Made by a program: the position numbers and the translations under genes. A stretch of 64,000 nucleotides of DNA, taken from assembly GCF_038002165.1 (NCBI RefSeq), contig NZ_JBBOBR010000003.1:84334-148333 (forward strand), written 5' to 3'. Below, in pieces: positions 17,618-26,645 of this stretch (positions are counted from its first letter, which is position 1; each line of letters starts with the position of its first letter). The notes under the pieces were generated by a model, which was given only the letters and a program-made list of their open reading frames with translations, was not told the DNA's origin and did no database searches. The DNA is from Cytobacillus sp. FSL H8-0458 (GTDB lineage Bacteria > Bacillota > Bacilli > Bacillales > Cytobacillaceae).

Positions 17618-19048
17618 TTAATCTCTTTCCAGAAGCGCAGCGCCTGCAATGCCAGGATCCGTCATTTCATATGGATCCAGTATTAAGTCGAGTTCTTCTT
17701 CTGTCAGAACATCATATTTCAGGCACAATTCCCTGATGGAACGGCCTGTTAAAATCGCTTCTCTGGCGATTCTGGATACGACTTCGTAGCCAAGGTGCGG
17801 GTTGACGGCAGTAATGATGCCGACACTCTTTTCAACATAGTCCCTCATTCTTTCTTCATTGGCTTCGATTCCTTTTACACAATGCTCTGTAAACGTATTG
17901 AACGCATTGTTCATAATGCTGATCGATTGCAGAAGGTTAAAGATCAGGACTGGCTCCATGACGTTCAGTTCCAGCTGTCCGGCTTCTGAAGCAAGGGAGA
18001 TCGTGTTATCGTTCCCGATGACCTGGAAGGCGACCTGATTGATCAGCTCCGGAAGAACAGGGTTTACTTTTCCAGGCATAATGGATGAGCCCGGCTGTCT
18101 TGCCGGCAGTGAGATTTCGCCAAGACCCGCTCTTGGACCAGACGCCATTAAACGAAGGTCATTTGCGATTTTGGACATATTGATCATGCAGATTTTCAGT
18201 GCTCCGGAAACCTCGGTGTAAGAATCCGTATTTTGTGTTGCATCTACAAGATGTTCTGCCCCTGTAAATGGCAGGCCGCTGATGTCGGCAATATGCTTCA
18301 CCACTAAGTCAATGTATTTCGGGATGGCATTCAGTCCTGTACCGACTGCTGTTGCCCCCATGTTCAATTCATATAAGTGCTGTTTGGATTGCTGAATGCG
18401 CTTGATGTCGCGTGCAATAACGCGGCTGTAGGCTTCAAATTCCTGGCCAAGCCTGATTGGAACAGCATCCTGCAGATGGGTCCGCCCCATTTTAATCACA
18501 TGGCTGAATTCCTTTGATTTTTCAAGGAAAACAGAGTGCATATTTTCCATTGTCAGGATTAATTGATCCAGCAGATTTAACACTGAGATGTGCATAGCTG
18601 TCGGGAAAGCATCGTTCGTCGACTGCGACATATTAACATGGGTATTAGGGCTGCAATGAGAGTAGTCGCCCTTTTCATGGCCCATGATTTCAATCGCACG
18701 GTTTGCAAGGATTTCATTAATATTCATATTAATGGATGTTCCGGCACCGCCCTGGATCGGGTCCACAATCACCTGATCATGCCATAATCCTTCAATCATT
18801 TCATCGGCTGCCTGTACGATCGGGTCTCCGATGCCTGAGTAAAGGCGCTTAACTTCCATATTCGCCATGGCTGCTGCCTTTTTCACGATGGCCATTGCCT
18901 TGATTAACTCCGGATGGATCCGGTAGCCTGTAATCGGAAAGTTCTCTACCGCACGAAGCGTCTGAACACCATAATAGGCATCAGCAGGAACTTCCTTAGA
19001 GCCTAGAAAATCTTTTTCAATTCTGTAGCTGTTCTTTGCTGCTAGCAT
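17618..19048 (-). CDS. aspA: Aspartate ammonia-lyase
   Basis: A protein of 476 residues of the fumarase/aspartase superfamily. Motifs are GGAGTSINMNINEILANRA (about 100-118), the substrate block SQSTNDAFPTA (about 140) and the flexible-loop signature GSSIMPGKVNPV (about 319) with its catalytic Ser. The absence of fumarase-specific features and the start YRIEKDFLGSKEVPADAYYG favour aspartase. It cleaves aspartate to fumarate and ammonia. AAAGGAGAAG precedes the ATG. It has its own promoter and a shared terminator, so it is monocistronic here, without the asparaginase gene that accompanies it in B. subtilis ansAB. Confidence 0.95.
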   Translation of the reverse strand: MLAAKNSYRIEKDFLGSKEVPADAYYGVQTLRAVENFPITGYRIHPELIKAMAIVKKAAAMANMEVKRLYSGIGDPIVQAADEMIEGLWHDQVIVDPIQGGAGTSINMNINEILANRAIEIMGHEKGDYSHCSPNTHVNMSQSTNDAFPTAMHISVLNLLDQLILTMENMHSVFLEKSKEFSHVIKMGRTHLQDAVPIRLGQEFEAYSRVIARDIKRIQQSKQHLYELNMGATAVGTGLNAIPKYIDLVVKHIADISGLPFTGAEHLVDATQNTDSYTEVSGALKICMINMSKIANDLRLMASGPRAGLGEISLPARQPGSSIMPGKVNPVLPELINQVAFQVIGNDNTISLASEAGQLELNVMEPVLIFNLLQSISIMNNAFNTFTEHCVKGIEANEERMRDYVEKSVGIITAVNPHLGYEVVSRIAREAILTGRSIRELCLKYDVLTEEELDLILDPYEMTDPGIAGAALLERD

Positions 19049-19117
19049 ATACGTCTTCTCCTTTATATAAACCTTTCTGATATATATAGGTTTTGTAATG
19101 ACTGCTCCTTCGTATAC

Positions 19118-19146
19118 ACTATAATCCGGAAAGAAGGAATAAGCAA
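19118..19146 (-). promoter_or_regulatory. aspA promoter
   Basis: On the minus strand TTGCTT (19141-19146), a 17-base spacer and TATAGT (19118-19123) lie about 70 bases before the aspA start. Confidence 0.65.
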
Positions 19147-19478
19147 TGGTTATGAATAAGTAAAAAGTGGCTGATTTACTGTGGGTGTTGACAGCTCAGG
19201 CCTGCCTTTCATTAACGTCATGCTTATTAATTCAAAAGAACAGATTCTTTTATTTACTGCTGTCCTTCTAAAGGTTTTGCTATTAAGGTCTTTCTCCCCT
19301 TGGAACACTATCCCCGGCTCTGCAAGTTGAGTCTTTGCTTCTTCTTGGCAATGGTGCCTGCCCGCGCTTTCTAGCCCATTTGCTTAATATTGTATGCTGA
19401 AAGTAGTGCAAAGAAATTATAAGTGGTATACTGCTTTCTAATGTTCGCGAAAGGCTGAAAGAAAACATAAAAGGATGA
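19147..19478. other. Intergenic stretch without a recognisable gene
   Basis: The 330 bases between the aspA promoter and the FUSC gene hold no open frame with a ribosome site and no clear hairpin terminator. The last 40 bases should hold the FUSC gene promoter and an AAAGGA ribosome site. I see nothing else in it. Confidence 0.5.
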
Positions 19479-21419
19479 ATGAATTTGACTAAGAAAACCC
19501 TAATTTCTAACACTGTGCTTTTTATCGGCATCATCGGATATATTCTTCTGTTCGGAGCTTTATTCGGTCAGGGAAATATATTGATTGGTGTATCGACTGT
19601 TACAGCAATGCTGATGTTGCTTGAACGTGATTTGACGATTCATCCAATCGCCAATACCCTTAAATTTGCCGCTTTGAATGTATTTATGGGTGCTGCCGCC
19701 TTTTTTGCCGGCTTTAATGTATGGCTTGGCATTCCTATCCATTTTATAACTATGTTTGTGATCGGATACACCTTGATATTCAACCTGCGGAATCCGCTTT
19801 ACCTTCCATTTTCCCTGCAATATTTATTTCTGCTTGCAATCCCGGCAACAAGCGATGAAATGCCGGTCCGCCTGATTGGCCTGGTCTTTGGAGCCATTTC
19901 TATCATGGCTATGCAATTGGCTGCGAACAGAAAAAGGATTTCCAAGCATGGTGAGCCTCTTATCCAGGAAACCTGCAAGGCATTAATCGTAAAAATAGAT
20001 CGGCTTCTTGAAGGGAAGGATTCAAAAGAGGAGGATCTGACCATCAGAACAAGCATCAATAGTCTGAGAACCATGATTTATGATCAGAGAGAAGCGAACT
20101 ATTACTTAACTGATGAAGGAAGCTTAAACTTAAACATTTCTGCAGCACTGGAAAAAATCCATTCTTTGGTGGATAAAATGGAAAAAGAAGGAGAAGATGC
20201 TGCTGTTATATCCCGCGTCAAGGAATTCCTTGGTATAGCAGCAGAAGGGGTGGCTGATCCGGATACAGCTGAGGATTTGCAAAAATCAGCGGAAGAGCTA
20301 TTGAATGAGCACAGGCAATCACCGTCACTTTTCACGGCAAGAATTCTTGCAAATACTGAGTTCCTGGCTGAGAATTTGCTCCAATTAGCCCAGCATAGCG
20401 GCAAGAAGTCAAGCATCACCAGCAAGATTGAAGGAATACCCCAGAAGTTCCGCCGGCTGGGTTTCTTTAAAGGACCGAACCATTCCACATCCCTGAAGTT
20501 TTCATATGCAATCCGGATTGCCTTTGGAATCGCGTTTAGCGGCTTTCTCACTGACTATTTCAATCTAGAGGAAGGGCGCTGGATCATGTTCACCGTTCTT
20601 TCGCTAATTGTCCCTTTTTATGAGCAGTCTCACCAGAAAATGCGAGACCGGATTTTTGCTACAATAGCAGGGGCTATCCTTGTTTGGCTGCTTTTTGCTG
20701 TTTTTCGGTCAGAGCCTGCACGTACGGCCCTCCTGCTTTTTGCAGGCTATTTAATGAGTTATGTGAAAATTTACCGGTACAGTACTATACTTGTGACATT
20801 CTCTGCGATTGGTTCCGTTGCACTCATTACTGGAGAAACCCAATTTCTTACAGTTGAACGCTTGTTCATGGTAGTGATTGGCGTAGTCATTGCCCTATTC
20901 ATTAACCGGTTTATAATCCCGTATCGTGAAATGGATGCCAGACAGGACTTAAAGTGGATGTATAACGATACAATTAAAGAAATGGTAAGTGAATTAGCTG
21001 AAGATCCATATGGAAAGAAGCATGGGCACAGCATGAAGAATCTGCTCATCATCACAACCATGATTGAGGAACGCCTGAAACAGAATATGCAGAACAAGGG
21101 TGAAAGCGAAGTTGAGATGCAATGGCTTACCCATCAGCGGCTTGCTGCCTGCACACTTTATGAATTATCAATATGGATAAAAAACCACGGGCAGGATATA
21201 AAAGAAAATTGCATAGTTGATGACGCTCTTGTTAAGTTAAAGGCATGCCAATCAGAAACAGACGGCTGCCAATCGTACCTTAGCGAACTCGAACACCAGA
21301 TGAAACAGAACTCCATTTGGGAGCAGCAAATGATTATAAGCATCATTTACGAAGCTGCATCAGAACTGCAGGATGCCCAAAATGCTTTTCAGCAAAGAAA
21401 ATTGCAGCCTGGCATTTAG
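19479..21419 (+). CDS. FUSC-family membrane protein (aromatic acid exporter-like)
   Basis: A protein of 646 residues with two clusters of membrane segments (about 8-150 and 330-480). They are separated by a soluble helical region and followed by a soluble C-terminal helical domain. This duplicated layout is that of the FUSC / aromatic acid exporter (YccS/AaeB-like) family; FSYAIRIAFGIAFSGFLTDYFNLEEGRWIMFTVL matches the start of the second repeat. The substrate is unknown; members export aromatic or fusaric-type acids. An AAAGGATGA site precedes the ATG. It stands alone, with no linked periplasmic adaptor, as expected for a Gram-positive bacterium. Confidence 0.8.
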   Translation: MNLTKKTLISNTVLFIGIIGYILLFGALFGQGNILIGVSTVTAMLMLLERDLTIHPIANTLKFAALNVFMGAAAFFAGFNVWLGIPIHFITMFVIGYTLIFNLRNPLYLPFSLQYLFLLAIPATSDEMPVRLIGLVFGAISIMAMQLAANRKRISKHGEPLIQETCKALIVKIDRLLEGKDSKEEDLTIRTSINSLRTMIYDQREANYYLTDEGSLNLNISAALEKIHSLVDKMEKEGEDAAVISRVKEFLGIAAEGVADPDTAEDLQKSAEELLNEHRQSPSLFTARILANTEFLAENLLQLAQHSGKKSSITSKIEGIPQKFRRLGFFKGPNHSTSLKFSYAIRIAFGIAFSGFLTDYFNLEEGRWIMFTVLSLIVPFYEQSHQKMRDRIFATIAGAILVWLLFAVFRSEPARTALLLFAGYLMSYVKIYRYSTILVTFSAIGSVALITGETQFLTVERLFMVVIGVVIALFINRFIIPYREMDARQDLKWMYNDTIKEMVSELAEDPYGKKHGHSMKNLLIITTMIEERLKQNMQNKGESEVEMQWLTHQRLAACTLYELSIWIKNHGQDIKENCIVDDALVKLKACQSETDGCQSYLSELEHQMKQNSIWEQQMIISIIYEAASELQDAQNAFQQRKLQPGI

Positions 21420-21537
21420 GATTAGAATTTTCAAGTAAAACCAAACGAGACCGTCTGGCGATGAAGGGCGGCCGCCTATAACGGTCCCGTTTTGCCAGTT
21501 CCATATTCCTGAATTCGGTGTATAGGGTTAGGATGAA

Positions 21538-21561
21538 GAGATGGCTATCTGATACCATCTC
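21538..21561 (+). terminator. Probable terminator after the FUSC gene
   Basis: GAGATGG and CCATCTC form a 7-bp stem with a 10-base loop, followed 13 bases later by ATTTTTAG. The surrounding 21430-21580 also has inversely repeated gAGACCGTCTG / CAGACGGTCCC blocks. Confidence 0.4.
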
Positions 21562-21624
21562 AGACGGTCCCATTTTTAGTCACAGCGGAATTTCTGCATA
21601 GAACAGTGTAAAAATTTCCTGCCT

Positions 21625-21661
21625 TAAAAAAGTGCCTGTTTCCGATAGCGGAGCAGGCACT
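21625..21661 (-). terminator. Terminator of the permease-Rieske operon
   Basis: On the minus strand AGTGCCTG and CAGGCACT close a hairpin with an inner CCGCTATCGG stem, followed by TTTTTT. It lies just after the Rieske oxygenase stop. Confidence 0.88.
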
Positions 21662-21671
21662 AATCATTTAA

Positions 21672-22685
21672 TTATACAGTTATTTTTTTCAGGCTATCCT
21701 GAACCGGGTTTGTGCCATTTTCCACACCAAGCGTATTTAACCATTTGCGATAGGCAATAGTAAGAGCGTCTGACTTAAGATGCAGCTCAGCCTGCAAATC
21801 CAGTGGCAGCAGCTCTGGTTTTTGGCTTTGGACGATGTCTAAATCCTGATAAAAGATGGTATCCTGGAATTCAATAAAAGGCTCATCCGGCATGTCCAGA
21901 TCATAGTTTCTGGTCAAAAGCATAAATGCCTTGGCCTGCTCGTGACCCTCTTGATTGACAGCAAGCAGAATCGTCAGCTCATCATCCGACCCTTCCGTTG
22001 TTTTTGTAAAACGGGCGGTAGTCGGATTGAGGATTTCATACACATAATTAGCATATCCGCCTTTGGAGCGTCCATCAGGGTTCGGCTGGTAGACCGGAAT
22101 TTTACTGGTAATTATGCGATTATCAACAAATTCAACTTTGTAGTCGACAACCTCCGCATGATCCTCATCTCCAAGCAGGCCTTCATGTACAAACATAAGA
22201 TGCGAAACATCCAGGAAATTTTCAATAATTCTTGGGGCATTTGCTTTTACCTCATAAGGGCCGCAAATCGCTGTTCTGTAACCATCCATGCTATATTCAG
22301 GAAATGAAACAAGCGGTGCCGGATCTTCCCCTAAATTAACCCAGATCAGTCCAAGATACTCTTCACAATGATAAGCGGTTGCCCTTGCTTTCTTTGGAAT
22401 GGCTCTGCCGCTTGGCAGGGCAGGAATCTTCTCACATTCACCTGCACAATTATACTCCCAGGCATGATATGCGCAAACCAGATTTCCGTTCTTTACCTTT
22501 CCAAGTGAAAGGGCCGCACCGCGGTGGATACATAGATCCTTGAAGGCATGAACCCCTTTCTCATTGCGGAAAATAACCACTCGTTCCCCAAGGACAAATA
22601 CCTGTTTGGGATCCTCCAATAATTCCTCTGCTTTGCATACTGGATGCCATTCATTCCATAATCGATCTTGCTGCATATTCGACAC
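21672..22685 (-). CDS. Rieske-type ring-hydroxylating oxygenase, large subunit
   Basis: A protein of 337 residues. The N-terminal Rieske domain binds a 2Fe-2S cluster through C-x-H (CIHRG, about 52-56) and C-x2-H (CAYH, about 71-74). The C-terminal catalytic domain has the mononuclear iron region NFLDVSHLMFVHEG (about 155-168) and shows the small VanA/CAO-like size. Such enzymes use electrons from a reductase to hydroxylate or demethylate a substrate; no reductase gene is adjacent. It lies 14 bases after a purine permease in an operon headed by a guanine riboswitch, so its substrate is probably a purine or methylpurine. This is inference; no purine-specific Rieske residue set can be read by eye. 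Confidence 0.85.
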   Translation of the reverse strand: MSNMQQDRLWNEWHPVCKAEELLEDPKQVFVLGERVVIFRNEKGVHAFKDLCIHRGAALSLGKVKNGNLVCAYHAWEYNCAGECEKIPALPSGRAIPKKARATAYHCEEYLGLIWVNLGEDPAPLVSFPEYSMDGYRTAICGPYEVKANAPRIIENFLDVSHLMFVHEGLLGDEDHAEVVDYKVEFVDNRIITSKIPVYQPNPDGRSKGGYANYVYEILNPTTARFTKTTEGSDDELTILLAVNQEGHEQAKAFMLLTRNYDLDMPDEPFIEFQDTIFYQDLDIVQSQKPELLPLDLQAELHLKSDALTIAYRKWLNTLGVENGTNPVQDSLKKITV

Positions 22686-22699
22686 TCACTTTCATTTTT

Positions 22700-24052
22700 T
22701 TAATTGGCATGTACTGTCACTTCATTTGTTTTTACACGATCTTCAAGCTTCTGCGGAAGAACCAGATTGAGAACCAGCGCTGTAATCGCTCCAATTGCTG
22801 TACCTGATGAGACAAAATAAGTCACAACATCGGGAAGTCCTTTTAACACATCAGGAGGCATCAGCACGGCAAACAGGGCAAGCATAATCGGCACACCGAT
22901 CACAAGCATATTCCGTTCTGTAAAAGCCACTTCCTTAATCACTTTGAATCCATTCATCATGATGACTACACATAGAATGGCAAACACACTGTTAATGACA
23001 ACCCCGGGAATGCATGCAATCAAGTTCATCAGCTTCGGCATCATGCCCAGGATAATCATGATCACACCGCCTGCGATAATCGGCCTGCGGCTTTTCACTC
23101 CTGTGATGGCAATGATGCCGGCATTGGAAGAGTAGCCTGTTACCGGTGTCCCCCCAAAGAAGGAACCGATAAAACAGCCTAAGCCTTCTCCAAAGGCCCC
23201 GCCATTTAAGCGTTTATCATCCAGATTTTCTCCTGTCACCTTACTAACCGTAAACCACGTGCCAGTTGTTTCGATTGTGACAATAAAATAGATGGCTGCC
23301 ATAATCAGAATGGCATGCAGATCAAATTCAGGAGCTCCAAAGGCAAACAGGCTTGGCATCTGGAACCACGCCGACTTACCCAGCGATGAGAAATCGACCA
23401 TGCCAAAGAATGAAGCAGCAATTGATCCTATACCCAATGATAAAATAACCGATACGATTTTAATGTATTTCAGTTTTGATTGGGATTTCTCGCCAATATA
23501 CATGCAGAAAATCAGCACAGCCGCTGTTGCAGCCGCAACAAATATGTTTTCTCCGAAGTTTCCCGGTGCCGAGTAGATGGAATTGATCGCACTTGGCATT
23601 AGTGAAAGCCCCACAACGACAATGACCGTCCCCGCTACAATCGGAGGGATAAATTTCCTGACGGCCTTGCTGAAAACTTTAAGCGGGTAACCCAGTAAGG
23701 CAACAAGCAAGGCTCCGGGGATTAGACTGCCAATCATCGCCCCGATTCCGGATGTTGTGCCGATGGCTGCCAGGGCACTAAGCGGCACAAAGGATGGCCC
23801 TTGCATGACTGGAAGCTTCATGGCAAATCCTGCTTGAATGATTGTGGCAATACCACAGGCAATAAAGGTCATTTGTATTAACAGTGCACTATCCGGAACA
23901 GAAAAGGACAATAATCCTGCTAAAATCATCGGAGGAATGAACAGATCCATCGCCAATACTTGCTGCAGTCCCAGAAAAACGGATTGTCCAACTGAAACTT
24001 CTTTTCCCGATTTACTGCTGTTTGTTTCTCGTTCTTCAGCCCTTGCATCCAT
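22700..24052 (-). CDS. Purine (xanthine/uric acid-type) permease, NCS2 family
   Basis: A protein of 450 residues with about 12-14 membrane segments of the nucleobase:cation symporter-2 family. Recognisable parts are MQGPSFVPLSALAAIG (about 84), the NCS2 motif GxFGExLG read as NGGAFGEGLGCFIGSFFGG (about 283-301) and TGYSSNAG (about 305-312). It should import a purine base, with xanthine, uric acid and guanine-type substrates all possible. It is the first gene of the riboswitch operon and precedes the Rieske oxygenase. The guanine aptamer upstream means that high guanine turns it off, consistent with an uptake role. Confidence 0.9.
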   Translation of the reverse strand: MDARAEERETNSSKSGKEVSVGQSVFLGLQQVLAMDLFIPPMILAGLLSFSVPDSALLIQMTFIACGIATIIQAGFAMKLPVMQGPSFVPLSALAAIGTTSGIGAMIGSLIPGALLVALLGYPLKVFSKAVRKFIPPIVAGTVIVVVGLSLMPSAINSIYSAPGNFGENIFVAAATAAVLIFCMYIGEKSQSKLKYIKIVSVILSLGIGSIAASFFGMVDFSSLGKSAWFQMPSLFAFGAPEFDLHAILIMAAIYFIVTIETTGTWFTVSKVTGENLDDKRLNGGAFGEGLGCFIGSFFGGTPVTGYSSNAGIIAITGVKSRRPIIAGGVIMIILGMMPKLMNLIACIPGVVINSVFAILCVVIMMNGFKVIKEVAFTERNMLVIGVPIMLALFAVLMPPDVLKGLPDVVTYFVSSGTAIGAITALVLNLVLPQKLEDRVKTNEVTVHAN

Positions 24053-24118
24053 TATAAGAACCCCCTGTTGGTGTTATGATATCCATATAATCTTTGTTTC
24101 TATTAAACGGACCAATAG

Positions 24119-24174
24119 AAAAAAGCCCAAAGTATATGCTCTCCTCCAAACGTAAAAAAGCATATACTTCGAGC
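24119..24174 (-). terminator. Riboswitch expression-platform terminator
   Basis: On the minus strand AAGTATATGCT and AGCATATACTT form an 11-bp stem with an 18-base loop, extended by GCTCG/GGGC-type pairs and followed by TTTTTT. It stands between the guanine aptamer and the permease start, so ligand binding should promote this hairpin and stop transcription. Confidence 0.85.
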
Positions 24175-24243
24175 TTAAAAAAATCGAAGTACGAAAAGAA
24201 CAGACGAATTCCGAATGATTCCTGAGTCCATCCTATTCCTGCT

Positions 24244-24313
24244 TTTCATAGTCGGTTTATTTACGGTAAACGGGTAGAAACTTGTAGGCCATATCCCTAC
24301 GATTATATGAAAA
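24244..24313 (-). ncRNA. Guanine-class purine riboswitch aptamer
   Basis: The minus strand reads TCATATAATCGTAGGGATA, then TGGCCTACAAGTTTCTACC, then CGTTTACCGTAAATAAACCG and ACTATGA. This has the conserved purine aptamer layout: a P1 stem (TTCATA/TATGAA), P2 (GTAGG/CCTAC) with the TATAATC and GATATGG joints, the CAAGTTTCTACC core, and P3 with CCGTAAAT. The joint before P1 reads GACTATG, with C at the base-pairing position (position 74 of xpt), which indicates guanine/hypoxanthine rather than adenine. It controls the permease-Rieske operon. Confidence 0.93.
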
Positions 24314-24466
24314 ACACTATTGAATTTTTTTGATTGAAATTATCTTACAATAACTTTTGTATAAATGACAACAAGATTTTTTACAATACTTTTCTGCTAG
24401 ACTGAGATTACTCTTTCCTTTACAATGACTATAGTAGCACAAAACACGAACGTTAGGAAGGTATTT

Positions 24467-25834
24467 ATGAGTAAATATACGTGTATTTTTTACGGAACTG
24501 CTTTTTCCAGTCTTTCTCCTAAGGAAATTACTATTTTAAAAGACTACTTATTTTTCGTGAATTCAAATGGGATGATAGAAAAAATGGCGGGTCCTGAGCA
24601 TGAGGATTACCAATCCCTGCTGGCTGCCTATGAGGGACATGCGAACTTTCACCGCTTAGCGGACGGGCAATATTTACTGCCTGGTTTTGTGGACCTGCAT
24701 GTCCATGCGCCGCAATGGGCCCAATCAGGGACAGCATTGGATATTCCCCTCTATGACTGGCTCCACACATACACATTTCCATTAGAGTCCAAATTTGCAG
24801 ATTTGGCTTTTGCCAAGAAGGTTTATGAAGATCTCGTGAATACACTGCTCGCAAATGGAACCACGACGGTCCTCTATTTTGCAACCGTCCATAAAGAGGC
24901 CAGTTTTTTATTAGCTGAAATATGTGCTGAAAAAGGGCAGAGGGGCTTAGTGGGTAAAGTCGTCATGGATGATCCTGAACAAAACCCGGACTATTATCGG
25001 GATGCAGATGCGAAAACAGCATTAGCCGATACGGAGGAGTTCATTTTAGCCGTGAAGGAACTGGCCAAAACAGTTAAACAAGGCGTGTATCCTGTCGTAA
25101 CACCGCGCTTTATTCCAAGCTGTTCGAATGAAGTATTAAAAGGCCTGGGCGAACTGGCTGCCAAGTATGATACACATATACAATCCCACTGCAGTGAAAG
25201 TGACTGGGCCCACAGCTATGTACAGGAACGTTTCAGCAAGCATGATGCGGCTGCACTGCATGATTTCGGATTATTAGGCGAAAAATCGGTGATGGCTCAT
25301 TGCAATTTCCTGGATGACCATGATGCAGAGCTGTTTGCACGTACGGGCACCGCAATCAGCCACTGTCCATTATCCAATGCCTACTTCGCCAATAGCGTGA
25401 TTCCGATCAAGCGCTTTATGGGCAAGGGTATTGATATTGGCCTGGGGACGGATATTTCAGCTGGCGCGACTCCAAGTCTATATGATAATGCCAAACAGGC
25501 TGTTGTCTCTTCCAGAATGCTGGAAGACGGAGTAAATCCGGATCTTCCTGCCGGGGAACGTGGTGTACCGGCTTCACGGATTTCCATCCATGAAGCCTTT
25601 TACCTGGCTACAGCCGGCGGCGGAGAAAGCTTGAGTCTGCCAATTGGGCGAATTCAGGAGAACTATGCATGGGATGTTCAAATTGTCGATACGAAAGTGC
25701 CGGGGGCTAGCCTGCCCATCTTCACAGAAAATGAAGCGTTAGATGATATTTTCCAAAAAATCATGTATCTGGTCCGTCCGGAGCATATTCGGGAAGTCTG
25801 GGTTCAAGGGGAAAAGGTTCACTCACGTTCTTGA
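24467..25834 (+). CDS. guaD: Guanine deaminase, amidohydrolase family
   Basis: A protein of 455 residues of the metal-dependent amidohydrolase superfamily. The first metal-binding motif is PGFVDLHVHAPQW (HxH, about residue 80). Later come the His of HIQSHCSES (about 240), the His of VMAHC (about 278) and the Asp of GLGTDISAGATPSLYDN (about 330-346). The pattern fits the GuaD family that deaminates guanine to xanthine, unlike the short cytidine-deaminase-type GuaD of B. subtilis. GGAAGG precedes ATG 24467; the upstream 14 codons are not needed. It is divergent from the riboswitch-controlled permease, so the two units form one purine salvage or catabolism module. Confidence 0.9.
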   Translation: MSKYTCIFYGTAFSSLSPKEITILKDYLFFVNSNGMIEKMAGPEHEDYQSLLAAYEGHANFHRLADGQYLLPGFVDLHVHAPQWAQSGTALDIPLYDWLHTYTFPLESKFADLAFAKKVYEDLVNTLLANGTTTVLYFATVHKEASFLLAEICAEKGQRGLVGKVVMDDPEQNPDYYRDADAKTALADTEEFILAVKELAKTVKQGVYPVVTPRFIPSCSNEVLKGLGELAAKYDTHIQSHCSESDWAHSYVQERFSKHDAAALHDFGLLGEKSVMAHCNFLDDHDAELFARTGTAISHCPLSNAYFANSVIPIKRFMGKGIDIGLGTDISAGATPSLYDNAKQAVVSSRMLEDGVNPDLPAGERGVPASRISIHEAFYLATAGGGESLSLPIGRIQENYAWDVQIVDTKVPGASLPIFTENEALDDIFQKIMYLVRPEHIREVWVQGEKVHSRS

Positions 25835-25894
25835 GAGCTTATGCAAATGCCACTTGGCTATTTCCATGTGGCATTTGCACAGCCAGACTGCCCC

Positions 25895-26566
25895 TTACTC
25901 ATTCTTCAGCATATCAGCAAGCCGGTGCAGTTCATCCGTCTGCCGGATGCGATATTGGCGCCCTTCCTTCTGCAAGTACCCTTTGTCGCAAAACTGCACA
26001 AGAACATGCAATAAGTGGCGATAAGATACCCCTAAAAAATCACAGACGGCCACATGTTTTTCCTTATAGACCTCCCCATCAGCGGTTTGCAGAATGAAAT
26101 CCGCCAGACGGTTTTCAAGCGGAAAGGAAAGGCTCTGTGAATACTTTTCAGCCATTTTCGTCGCTTTCACACTTAAAAACTTGGTTAATTCCCGGAGAAA
26201 GGTCGTATCTTCCAGCAATCTTTTGCGATAGTGATTCAAAGGAATCGCAAAACAGATCGTTTTCGTGGAGGCTTGTATTCCCTTTGTATAGTACACTTCA
26301 TGTAAAAGCTCCATTTCCCCGATATAATCATGGGCATTGATAAAATTAATCAAAGAAACCTTGCCATTTTGATACGTTACAAAGATTTTGGCTTTACCCT
26401 CGATGACATAATACAAATAATCCGGTCTCATGCCCTCGCGTATAATCCATTCATCCCGCTTATATTCGCGAACCTCAATAAACTCTTCAATCGGAAAAGA
26501 AAATAAATGCGAAATGGAGTGCTCCTCCAAATACTTCTGCCTTTTTTCCCCTTTAAAAATTTCCAT
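25895..26566 (-). CDS. Crp/Fnr-family regulator (YeiL-like)
   Basis: A protein of 223 residues. The N-terminal cyclic-nucleotide-binding-type beta-roll (about 20-130) has the YKRDEWIIREG and GEMELLHE blocks. The C-terminal Crp-type winged helix (about 150-215) has the recognition region CDFLGVSYRHLLHVLVQFCDKGYL. No cysteine cluster of the Fnr type is visible at the N-terminus. It is divergent from an MFS transporter, with the only possible operator in the gap being a perfect 20-bp palindrome, so it probably controls that transporter and itself. The effector is unknown. Confidence 0.88.
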   Translation of the reverse strand: MEIFKGEKRQKYLEEHSISHLFSFPIEEFIEVREYKRDEWIIREGMRPDYLYYVIEGKAKIFVTYQNGKVSLINFINAHDYIGEMELLHEVYYTKGIQASTKTICFAIPLNHYRKRLLEDTTFLRELTKFLSVKATKMAEKYSQSLSFPLENRLADFILQTADGEVYKEKHVAVCDFLGVSYRHLLHVLVQFCDKGYLQKEGRQYRIRQTDELHRLADMLKNE

Positions 26567-26578
26567 GATTCACCCCAA

Positions 26579-26598
26579 AATATGAGATATCTCATATT
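26579..26598. promoter_or_regulatory. 20-bp palindrome, probable Crp/Fnr-regulator operator
   Basis: AATATGAGATATCTCATATT is perfectly self-complementary and lies in the 79-base gap between the divergent regulator and MFS genes, 12 bases before the regulator ATG. A dimeric regulator binding here could govern both directions. Confidence 0.75.
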
Positions 26599-26645
26599 AT
26601 TGTACGAATCTTCCTGATATCATGCAAATATCGGAGGGATCCTTA

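Noticed and set aside
24440..24456. PurR-box-like CGAAC upstream of guaD
   Set aside because: Only one imperfect half-site-like match (ACACGAACGTT) is seen; PurR sites normally occur as spaced inverted pairs.
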